From CALGYY01 sp963678485 (GTDB lineage: Bacteria > Bacteroidota > Bacteroidia > Bacteroidales > CAIWKO01), in the NCBI GenBank assembly GCA_963678485.1, contig OY782882.1, positions 4,278,001-4,342,000 on the forward strand: a stretch of 64,000 nucleotides of DNA. The letters run 5' to 3'. The notes below the pieces were generated by a model, which was not told the origin of the DNA, ran no database searches, and worked only from the letters and a program-made list of their open reading frames with translations. Positions 13,101 through 25,100 of the stretch are shown in pieces. The first letter of the stretch is position 1, and every line of letters begins with the position of its first letter. The position numbers and the translations under genes were made by a program.

Positions 13101-16100
13101 TGGAGTGTAGATCGGGTGTAATGTAGTCGTATTGCTGAATGTACCTGTACCACTGGTAGTCCAGAGGATGCTGGTAGTGTTGGCAGAAGAAGAACCACTA
13201 AGGGTGTAGGTTCCGCTCTGACAGATGTCAGCATCAGCGCCAGCACTAACGATGGCTTGTTTGTTAATGGTGAGCTTCATTGAGTCAACAGCAGCAACAC
13301 AAGGAGCAGCGCTCTGTGCAGTGAGGGTCAGAGTGACTGAACCAGCTGTAATATCTGCTGCACTTGGAGTATAGACTGCACCAGCCAGGGTGTCATTATC
13401 GAATGTGCCTGTTCCACTGGTAGTCCAGAGGATACTGGTAGCATTGGTTGTAACAGCACTCAGAGTATAAGTTCCGGTCTCACAGATAGCAGCATCAACA
13501 CCTGCGTTCACTACCGCCTGATTCATGATATTGAGTACCATGGCATCGCTTGTAGCAAGGCAAGGAGCAGCGCTTTGAGCAGTGAGGGTTAATGTCACTG
13601 AACCTGCTGCAACGTCAGCTGCACTTGGAGTGTAGATCGGGTGTAATGTAGTCGTGTTACTGAATGTACCTGTACCACTGGTCGTCCAGAGGATGCTGGT
13701 AGTGTTGGCAGAAGACGAACCACTGATGGTGTAGGTTCCGCTCTGACAGAGGTCAGCATCAGCACCAGCACTTACGATGGCTTGCTTGTTAATCGTGAGT
13801 ACCATTGCATCACTGGCAGCAATACAAGGAGCAGCACTTTGTGCAGTGAGGGTTAAGGTCACTGAACCAGCTGTAATGTCTGCTGCACTTGGCGTATAGA
13901 CTGCACTAGCCAGGGTGTCATTATCGAATGTACCGGTACCACTGGTAGTCCAGAGGATACTGGTTGCATTAGTAGTGATAGCTGATAAAGTATAAGTTCC
14001 GGTCTCACAGATTGCAGCATCAACACCTGCATTTACTACAGCCTGGTTCATGATATTGAGAACCATGGCATCGCTTGCAGCAACGCAAGGAGCAGCGCTT
14101 TGAGCAGTGAGGGTCAGTGTGACTAAACCTGCTGCAACGTCTGCTGCGCTTGGAGTGTAGATCGGGTGTAATGTAGTTGTATTACTGAATGTACCTGTAC
14201 CACTGGTAGTCCAGAGGATGCCGGTGGTGTTGGCAGAAGACGAACCACTGATGGTGTATGTTCCGCTCTGACAGATGTCGGCATCAGCACCAGCACTTAC
14301 GACTGCTTGCTTGTTAATGGTTAACACAAGGGCATCACTAGCAGCAATACAAGGAGCAGCGCTCTGAGCAGTGAGGGTTAAGGTCACTGAACCAGCTGTA
14401 ATGTCTGCTGCACTTGGAGTGTAAACAGCGTTTACATCTTCATCGTCACTGAATGATCCTGTACCACTGGTAGTCCAGAGGATACTGGTTGCATTAGTGG
14501 TGACAGCTGATAAAGTATAAGTTCCGGTCTCACAGATAGCAGCATCAATGCCTGCGTTCACTACTGCCTGGTTCATGATATTGAGTACCATGGCATCGCT
14601 TGTAGCAATACAAGGAGCAGCGCTTTGAGCAGTGAGTGTCAGTGTGACTGAACCTGCTGCAACGTCTGCTGCACTTGGAGTGTAGATCGGGTGTAATGTA
14701 GTCGTATTGCTGAATGTACCTGTACCACTGGTAGTCCAGAGGATGCTGGTAGTGTTGGCAGAAGAAGAACCACTAAGGGTGTAGGTTCCGCTCTGACAGA
14801 TGTCAGCATCAGCGCCAGCACTAACGATGGCTTGTTTGTTAATGGTGAGCTTCATTGAGTCAACAGCAGCAACACAAGGAGCAGCGCTCTGAGCAGTGAG
14901 GGTTAAGGTCACTGAACCAGCTGTAATGTCTGCTGCACTTGGCGTATAGACTGCACTAGCCAGGGTGTCATTATCGAATGTACCGGTACCACTGGTAGTC
15001 CAGAGGATACTGGTTGCATTAGTAGTGATAGCTGATAAAGTATAAGTTCCGGTCTCACAGATTGCAGCATCAACACCTGCATTTACTACAGCCTGGTTCA
15101 TGATATTGAGAACCATGGCATCGCTTGCAGCAACGCAAGGAGCAGCGCTTTGAGCAGTGAGGGTCAGTGTGACTAAACCTGCTGCAACGTCTGCTGCGCT
15201 TGGAGTGTAGATCGGGTGTAATGTAGTTGTATTACTGAATGTACCTGTACCACTGGTAGTCCAGAGGATGCCGGTGGTGTTGGCAGAAGACGAACCACTG
15301 ATGGTGTATGTTCCGCTCTGACAGATGTCGGCATCAGCACCAGCACTTACGACTGCTTGCTTGTTAATGGTTAACACAAGGGCATCACTAGCAGCAATAC
15401 AAGGAGCAGCGCTCTGAGCAGTGAGGGTTAAGGTCACTGAACCAGCTGTAATGTCTGCTGCACTTGGAGTGTAAACAGCGTTTACATCTTCATCGTCACT
15501 GAATGATCCCGTACCACTGGTAGTCCAGAGGATACTGGTTGCATCAGTTGTAACAGCACTCAGAGAATATGTTCCGGTCTCGCAGATAGCAGCATCAACA
15601 CCTGCGTTTACTACTGCCTGGTTCATGATATTGAGCACCATGGCATCGCTGGCAGCAACGCAAGGAGCAGCACTTTGAGCAGTGAGGGTCAGTGTGACTG
15701 AACCTGCTGCAACGTCAGCTGCACTTGGAGTGTAGATAGGGTGTAATGTAGTCGTATTGCTGAATGTGCCTGTACCACTGGTAGTCCAGAGGATGCTGGT
15801 GGTGTTGGCAGAAGAAGAACCGCTAATGGTATAGGTTCCGCTCTGACAGATGTCGGCATCAGCACCAGCACTTACGACTGCTTGCTTGTTAATGGTTAAC
15901 ACAAGGGCATCACTAGCAGCAATACAAGGAGCAGCGCTCTGAGCAGTGAGGGTTAAGGTCACTGAACCAGCTGTGATATCTGCTACGCTTGGCGTGTAAA
16001 CAGCGTTTACATCTTCATCGTCGCTGAATGATCCCGTACCACTGGTAGTCCAGAGGATACTGGTTGCATTAGTGGTGACAGCTGATAAAGTATAAGTTCC

Positions 16101-19100
16101 GGTCTCACAGATAGCAGCATCAACACCTGCGTTTACTACAGCCTGGTTCATGATGTTGAGTACCATGGCATCGCTTGTAGCAACACAAGGAGCAGCGCTT
16201 TGTGCGGTGAGAGTCAATGTCACTGAACCTGCTGCAACGTCTGCTGCATTTGGAGTGTAGATCGGGTGTAATGTAGTCGTGTTACTGAATGTGCCTGTAC
16301 CACTGGTAGTCCAGAGGATGCTGGTGGTGTTGGCAGAAGACGAACCGCTAAGGGTGTAGGTTCCGCTCTGACAGATGTTGGCATCAGCACCAGCACTTAC
16401 GACTGCCTGCTTGTTGATGGTTAACACAAGAGCATCGCTAGCAGCAACACAAGGAGCAGCGCTCTGAGCAGTGAGGGTTAAGGTCACTGAACCAGCTGTA
16501 ATGTCTGCTGCACTTGGAGTATAGACTGCACCAGTCAGGGTGTCATTATCGAATGTACCGGTACCACTGGTAGTCCAGAGGATACTGGTTGCATTAGTTG
16601 TGATAGCTGATAAGGTATAAGTTCCGGTCTCACAGATAGCAGCATCAACGCCTGCGTTTACTACCGCCAGGTTCATGATGTTGAGCACCATGGCATCGCT
16701 TGCAGCAACGCAAGGAGCAGCGCTTTGTGCGGTGAGGGTCAATGTGACTGAACCTGCTGCAACGTCTGCTGCGCTTGGAGTGTAGATCGGGTGTAATGTA
16801 GTCGTATTACTGAATGTACCTGTACCACTGGTAGTCCAGAGGATGCTGGTGGTGTTGGCAGAAGACGAACCACTGATGGTGTAGGTTCCACTCTGACAGA
16901 GGTCAGCATCAGCACCAGCACTAACGATAGCTTGCTTGTTAATGGTGAGTACTAATGCATCACTGGCAGCAACACAAGGAGCAGCGCTTTGTGCAGTGAG
17001 GGTTAAGGTCACTGAACCTGCTGTAATGTCAGCTGCACTTGGTGTATAGACTGCACCAGCCAGGGTGTCATTATCGAAGGTACCTGTTCCACTGGTTGTC
17101 CAGAGGATACTGGTTGCATTAGTAGTGATAGCTGATAAAGTATAAGTTCCGGTCTCACAGATCGCAGCATCCACGCCTGCGTTCACTACCGCCTGGTTCA
17201 TGATGTTGAGCACCATGGCATCGCTTGCAGCAACGCAAGGAGCAGCGCTCTGTGCAGTGAGGGTCAGTGTGACTGAACCTGCTGCAACATCAGCTGCACT
17301 TGGAGTGTAGATCGGGTGTAATGTAGTCGTATTACTGAATGTACCTGTACCACTGGTAGTCCAGAGGATGCTGGTGGTGTTGGCAGAAGAAGAACCGCTA
17401 ATGGTGTAGGTTCCGCTCTGACAGATGTTGGCATCAGCACCAGCACTTACGACTGCCTGCTTGTTGATGGTTAATACAATGGCATCGCTGGCAGCAACAC
17501 AAGGAGCAGCGCTTTGAGCAGTGAGGGTCAGTGTGACTGAACCAGCTGTAATGTCTGCTACGCTTGGAGTGTAAACAGCGTTTACATCTTCATCGTCGCT
17601 GAATGTACCAGTTCCAGAAGTTGTCCACTCAATACTTGTAGCATTGGATGTAACTGCTGATAAAGTATAGGTTCCGGTCTCACAGATGGCAGCATCAACA
17701 CCTGCGTTCACTACCGCCTGGTTCATAATATTGAGTACCATGGCATCGCTTGCAGCAACGCAAGGAGCAGCGCTTTGTGCGGTGAGGGTCAATGTGACTG
17801 AACCTGCTGCAACGTCTGCTGCGCTTGGAGTGTAGATCGGGTGTAATGTAGTCGTATTACTGAATGTACCTGTACCACTGGTAGTCCAGAGGATGCTGGT
17901 GGTGTTGGCAGAAGACGAACCACTGATGGTGTATGTTCCGCTCTGACAGATGTCGGCATCAGCACCAGCACTTACGACTGCCTGTGGAATAATACTAATA
18001 TTCATTGTTGCTACTGCAGAATCGTCGCAGCCAGCATTTGGATTTACAGTCAGTGTAAGTGTGACAACTCCTGTTTCACCAGCTCCTGGAGTATATGTTG
18101 GAGTCAGAGTATTGGTGTCGGATAAGCTTCCAGTACCGTTTTCTGTCCATGCCACTGAAGAGTAGTTGCTTGCCGTTGAGCCACTGATAGTATAGGTATT
18201 TCCCTGACAGATGCTTGCATTGGATCCTGCATGAGCTGAGGGAGCTTTGTGAATTATCAGTGCCATCTGATCATTTACATTTGGACAACTGCTACCCTGA
18301 ATGGCTGTTAATGTCAGTACTACAGTGCCGTTTACGATATCACTGTTACTAGGAGTGTAGACCGGATTGAGCACAGAATTATTACTAAATACTCCGGTAC
18401 CTGAACTTGTCCATAAAAGTGATGTGTAGCCTGAAGCACTTGCAGACATTGTTGCAGTGGTACCTTCGCAAAGTGTTTGGTTTGCACCAGCATCAACTGT
18501 TGCAGGTGCGCCCACGGTAATTGTTACCAAATCGGAACTTGATTGACAAGGGCCATTGGTTATTGTCCAACGGAATACATAGGTTCCAGCGGCTAATCCA
18601 CTAATAGCTGTTGCAGGATCAGTGGCATCGGTGAAGCTCATTGCAGGACCGCTTTCTTTGGTCCATAGACCTGTCCCGTAGGATGGAGTGTTAGCAGCAA
18701 GATTTGTTGTTGCTGGCAAAGATCCGCAAACTGACTGATCGTTACCTGCAAATGCTGCTGTTGGCAAATTGTAATTCAATATGCTGACCTCATCGGTACT
18801 TGTGCAGCTTCCATTGGTAATGGTATATCTGAATACGTAGGGTGTCGGACTTGCAATGAGTCCAGTGACCATTGCCATTGCACCACTTGACGGGAATACA
18901 CTTGGGGTATTTGGTCCGGAAACAAACGACCATGCACTACTACCAGCGCTTGGGCTGTTGCCAATGAGGAATGTTGAACCAGCATTACATAAGGTTTGAT
19001 CCTGTCCGGCATTTGCGGCAATTGACTGATAATAATTCACAGTAATATCAGCGGTACTCGAGGTACAACTTCCATTGCTAATAGTCCAACGCAGAACATA

Positions 19101-22100
19101 TGTTCCATATGCATTAGCTGTAAAGGTTGATGATCCTGAGCCAGAAGCGCTGAATGAGCCTGTTCCTCCACTTACAATACTCCATGCGGCTGCACCAATG
19201 CTTGGCGTATTTCCACCAAGACTAGAGCTAATGAGCGATCCACAAATGTTCTGTGTTGCGCCTACTGTAGCAGTGGTTGGTGATTGGTAGTAATGAACTG
19301 TAATATCTGCAGTGCTTGAGCTGCATGTTCCATTACTGATTGTCCAGCGCAAAACATAAGTGGTTGCTGTATCTGCCGTAAATGTAGAGTTTCCAGAAGA
19401 TGATGAACTAAATGTACCTGTGCCACCACTTACGATACTCCAAGATCCACTTCCATTTACTGGGGTGTTGCCACCTAGTGCATTACTAATAAGTGTTCCG
19501 CAAATGTTTTGTGTTGCACCTACAGTTGCTGTGGTTGGTGTTGCTGAGTTAGTAATTGTCACCTGACTTTCAGATGATGCACAACTTCCATTGGTAATTG
19601 TCCATTTGAAGATATAAATACCCGGGACCATTCCTGAGATTGTTGTATTGTATTGGGTTGCATTTGCAATTGCAGGTACGTTTGGTCCGGCAACAAGTGT
19701 CCACATAGCTGTTGCTGGTGATGGGTTATTGCCATCAAGCGTTGTAGTTGTTGCGTTGCAAAGGTTTTGTGCACTTCCTGCAACAGATGTCACAGCCTGG
19801 TTCACGGTGATGTTAATTACATCATTTGCGCAAATAGAAGGCAAGGGCAGTCCGTTGTCGCAAACAGAAACCGTGACCTGGTCTGTTCCATTATATGCTG
19901 CGTTTGGCGTATAGCTGAAATCGCCATTGCTAAGAATACTAAATGTTCCATGTGAAGGCCCGCTTACTGGTGTTGTGTTTACACTAAGTGCGGTTCCGTC
20001 TGGATCAACATCACCATTACTCAGAACATTGCCGGTTAGAACACTGCTGCTGCAAATGGTGAGGGTTTCATTTACGATAATTGGAGCATCGTTAACGGCT
20101 GTTACAGTAATGAACAAATCACCAATATCAGTTCCACCATTACCATCGCTAATTGTATAGGAAGCTGTAGGTACTGTTCCATTATAATTGCTGACAGGTG
20201 TGAATTGGAATGAGCCATTTGTATTGATTAATAAATTGCCAACACCTGAAATACTTGCTGTGATTCCGGCAGCATAGGTGGTGCCGTCTACAGTGTATTG
20301 AGTAACGATCAGGCTATTTCCTTCTGGATCCGAATCGTTTGCTGTGATAGAGCCTGATACAGGAGTATCTTCCGGTGTACTTACATAATCATCTACTGCC
20401 AACGGTGCATCATTTACAGCGCCAATGGTAATGTACACTTGTTCGTAAACTGTAGCCCAATTTGTACCATCGGTTGCATTGTAATCGAAATAGGTTGAGC
20501 CATTCCAATTTGAAGCAGGAGTGAAGACAATATTTGCTAAATCTGTTGATTCAATTGTATCTCCACTATCAATGGCAACACCACTTAAATATAGAACACC
20601 ATTTGATGGCAGACTCAGCACCTGAATACTGTTCAGTGTGTCACCATCAGCATCTGTAAATGCATTGGTGAAATCAGTAGTAGTAAATCCAACATTAATG
20701 TCTTCGCTACCAGTTTTATAAATATCAGCAATCACAGGACTGTGGTCGTCATTAACGATAGTCGCTGTTCCTGAAGTTGTACTTAATGTTACATTGTTAC
20801 CATTCGTAACAAGATTGCTTAAGTTGAGGGTGAATGTTTCATTCGCTTCAGTCTTTTTATCGCCATTAACAAGAACCGTAACTGTTTTACTGGTTTCTCC
20901 GGCGGCAAAGGTCAGTGTAGTTGTTGGCAAAGCGGTGTAATCAGCATCAGCCACGGTTGCCGTACCATTAGATGTTGCATAATCAACACTGACAGCATTG
21001 GATGAAGCGGCACTCAGGCTTAAGGTGAAAGTAAAGTTGCTTGTGCCACTATTTCCTTCTGAAAGGCTGATATTATCAATGCTTAAATTGGCCGCATCAT
21101 CATTAGTAATGGTACCTGTGCCGCTTGCATCGAGCAGGCTGACATTTCTTCCATTATTTACAAGATTGCTAAGCGCAATGGTAAATGTTTCGGTAGGTTC
21201 AACGCGTGTATCACCATTAACAAGCACTGTAATAGTTTTACTTGATTCTCCTGCAGCAAAGGTTAATGTGGTAGAAGAAATACCGGTGTAGTCATTATCT
21301 GCTACAGTTGCAGTACCGTTTGATGTTATGTAATCTACGCTAACTGCTGCATCTGAAGTAGCGCTCATAGAAACCGTAAACGTAAAGCTTGTTGTTCCGC
21401 TATTTCCTTCAGCCTGTGTAATATCATTAATACTAATGCTTGCAGCATCATCATTAGTGATTGTTCCAGTTGCACTGGAATCGGAAAATACAATGTCATA
21501 TCCATTGGTGAACAGATTGCTCAGGTTGAGCTGGAATGTTTCAGTGTTTTCAACTTTAGTATCACCAAATACTGAAACAATGATGGTCTTGCTTGTTTGA
21601 CCCGGACTAAACAATACAGTGCCGGTTGTTGCAAGATAATCTCCATCGGCTGTTGTTGCCGTTCCATTCGCAGTTGTATAATCTACCGTTACGGAACTTC
21701 CCGAAGAGGCTGACATACTCACCGTAAATACGAAGTTTGTCAAACCACTATTTCCTTCGGCGAGCGTTACGTCACTGATGCTAATGGTAGCATTGTCATC
21801 ATTCGTGATAGTCCCTGTTCCCGGTGTTGGGCTCAAGGTTACTGCACGTCCATTTGCAGATAGATTACTTAGATTCAGTGTGAATGTTTCATCTCCTTCA
21901 ATTTGGACATCTCCATTAACAAGCACTGTAACTGTCTTTGAAGTTTCACCTGCAAGGAATGTTAGCGTACCTGATTTTGCAACATAATCATTATCTGAAG
22001 TTAATGCAGTACCATTAGCGGTTGCATAGTCAACGCTGATGTTGGCATCCGATGCCTCATTCAGACTTATAGTGAAGGCATAATTTGTTGTTCCGCTATT

Positions 22101-25100
22101 TCCTTCGTCATGAGTAACATTATTAACGCTGATTACACTTGCATCATCATTGGTAATAGTGCCAATAGCCTGATTGTCGTATGTAATTAATGCATTTGAA
22201 ATTGCTGAGAGGTTCACATAATATGTTTCAGCGAGCTCCACAACGGCATCATTAATTATGGGAACTGTGATTGTGTGTGATTCTGTTGTTGTACCAGCAA
22301 AGCTTAGTGTTCCCGAGGTACTGGTATAGTCTCCAGGTTGCACTGCAGTGTTGTTTGCCGTTGCATAATTGATAGTGAATCCGCCTTGAACATTACCAGT
22401 TAACAGCACCGTAAAGACTGCTGTTCCTGCCGATTCATCAACACTAACATCAGCAATTGATAACGAAGCTGCATCGTCATCGGAAATATTAACTGTAGCA
22501 GCTGCGGGTGTTCCAACTGTAATGCCTGAGTTTCCTGAAGAAATCGTTGATAATGTTGCAATCACTGTTTCTGTTGCTTCGAGCAAGAAATCGTTATTGA
22601 CTAGTACATCAATTGTTGCGCTAGTACTTCCTGCTGGGATAGTAACACTTCCAGTAAGCGTATTGTAATCCGAGCCTGCTGTAGCGGTTCCTGAAACGGT
22701 GTAGCTAATAACAGTTGCTGCGTCTGAAGCATTGCTCATACTAACGGTAAACTGTCCATTATTTGAAGGTTCCCCAGCATTTGGATCATTAGCTGTGATG
22801 CTTACTGTAGCTGCATCATTGTCGGTGATATTGACCGTTGCATTATCAGGAGTACCAAGTGATGTCTGTGCATCACCTGAACTAATTCCTGTTAGAGTAG
22901 CAATAACTGTTTCCGTTGCTTCAACAATCAGGTTGTCGATTACAGTAACATTAATTGTTGCTGTTGTACTTCCCGCTGGAATGGTTACTGTTCCGCTTAA
23001 GGTATTATAATCGGAACCAGCTGTGGCTGTACCTGTGACTGCATAGCTAACCACTGTTGCAACATCGGCAGGATTACTTAATGTGACTGTAAATTGTCCA
23101 TTGTTATTCGGCTCTCCGGCTGTTGCGTCAGTTGCGGCAATGCTCACTGTTGCAACATCATTATCGCTGATGGTTACCGTAGCAATATAGGGAGCACCAA
23201 TTGAGATATTAGTATTTCCGCTGACACCTGAAATTGTGATGGTAACCGTTTCATCATCCTCAAGAATCAAATCATCGATAACGGATACATCAATAGTTGC
23301 GCTCGTACTACCTGCTGGAATGGTCACGGTTCCTGACAATGCTGAATAATCGCTTCCTGCAGTAGCATCACCGGAAACGGTGTAGCTAACAACAGTATTA
23401 GTTGATGAAACTAATCCCATGTTAACAGTAAACTGACCATTGTTGGAAGGTTCTGAAGCGGCAGCATCATTTGCAACAACGCTCACTGTGGTGATGTCAT
23501 TATCTGTGATAGTTCCAAGACCCTGATTGTCGGTAAATGTAATATTGCGACCACCAAAATTACCTTCACTTAAATCGAGTGTAAAAGTTTCATTTGGTTC
23601 AACAATATTGTCACCATTTACGATAATCGTTACAGTGTGATTTTCTCCCGGTGTTCCTGCAAAAGTCACTGTACCGCTTTGTGCATCATAATCACTTCCT
23701 GATGCTGCTGTACCGTTGGTTGTATTATAAGCAACTGTGTATGGACCATCGGTAAGCTGTCCACTTTGCGTAATAATAAAGATATATTCCACAGTAGAGC
23801 CATTATCAGGCTCCTGTAGTGTTATATTATTTACTGCAAGTGTTGCTGCATCATTATCTGTAATTGTTCCCGTAGCTGTCGCTGTTCCAATTACAACCAG
23901 CTGTCCATTTGCAATGAGATTGCTAATGGTCCCTGTTAATGTTTCGGTTGGTTCAACAAGAACATCTTCAAGGATAGGTACCGTAATGGTTTGCGACATT
24001 GGATTACCAGCACCGAAGGTCTTTGTTGTAGTGGGAATTGCAGTATAATCTGCACCTGCGGTGGCTGTAACATTTGATGTTGCAAAGTCAATAGTGACGG
24101 CATTTTGGATTACTTTACTAACAGCAATAGTAAATGTTCCTGTTCCATCAGCTTCATTTCTCGTGAAGCCACTCACAGTAAATCTTGCTGTATCATTATC
24201 ATTAATGGTTCCTGTTGCTGTCGCTGTTCCAATAGTTACCTGCTGCCCGTTAGCATTAATTAGAGAAATAGTTCCAGTAAAGTTTTCCTGTGGTTCTGTG
24301 ATCAAATCACCAAGTACTTCAATTGGAATATTTACACTTAAGTTGCCAGGAAGAATGGTGTATTGAACCGCTGTTTGCGCATTAAAATCAGATGCTCCGG
24401 CAGTTCCGTTAGTAGTTGTAAAGCTTATTACGACTGGTTCCTGAGCAATAATATCCATGCTCGCAACAAAGTTATGAATGACTGTTCCTTCAGTTTCTGT
24501 GACAACAAAACCTGAAAGATCTATTTCAGTTACCGGGTCATTATCAAGTATAGTCCCCAATCCCTGATCATCCGTAAATGAAGAGCTACCAGTACAAACG
24601 ATATCACTCAGGTCGACGGTGTAAGTTTCTGTCGGTTCAGCAATCGTATTGTCGATAATAGGAATGGTAATGATGAGTGTTGTGCCCGAAGCCGATCCTG
24701 CAGGGAAGGTAAGTGTGTTGGTTGTTGTTGTGTAATCACTTCCTGCCGCTGCAGTGATGTCGTTGGTGGTAAAGTCAACTGTAAGTGCATCCTGAATATG
24801 ACCTGTTAAGGTAACTGTAAAGATGGCTGGTCCTTCATCTTCATTCACAGTTGTGTCGTTGATGGCAATACTAGCAGCATCATTATCAGTGATAGTTCCT
24901 GTGGCAGTTGCTGTGCTAATTGTTACAGCCTGACTGTTCGTGACCAGATTGCTGATTGTTCCGCGCAATGTTTCGGTTGGTTCAACCAGATCGTCATCAT
25001 TGATAGTTACAGTGACAGTCTGTACAAGAGCGTTAGTTGAACCAAAGGTCAATGTGGTTGGGCCAACGGCAGTGTAGTCTGAGCCTGCGAGTGCGGTGAT

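Noticed and set aside
1514..17971. About twenty near-identical 60-codon minus-strand reading frames spaced by multiples of 525 bp
   Set aside because: They are in another register (start positions equal 1 mod 3, main frame 2 mod 3) within the giant gene and repeat only because the array repeats. Their composition is an out-of-frame reading of the modules.
1195..17985. CRISPR-like periodic repeat
   Set aside because: The period is 525 bp with coding content on both parts of each unit; there are no short repeats separated by unique spacers.
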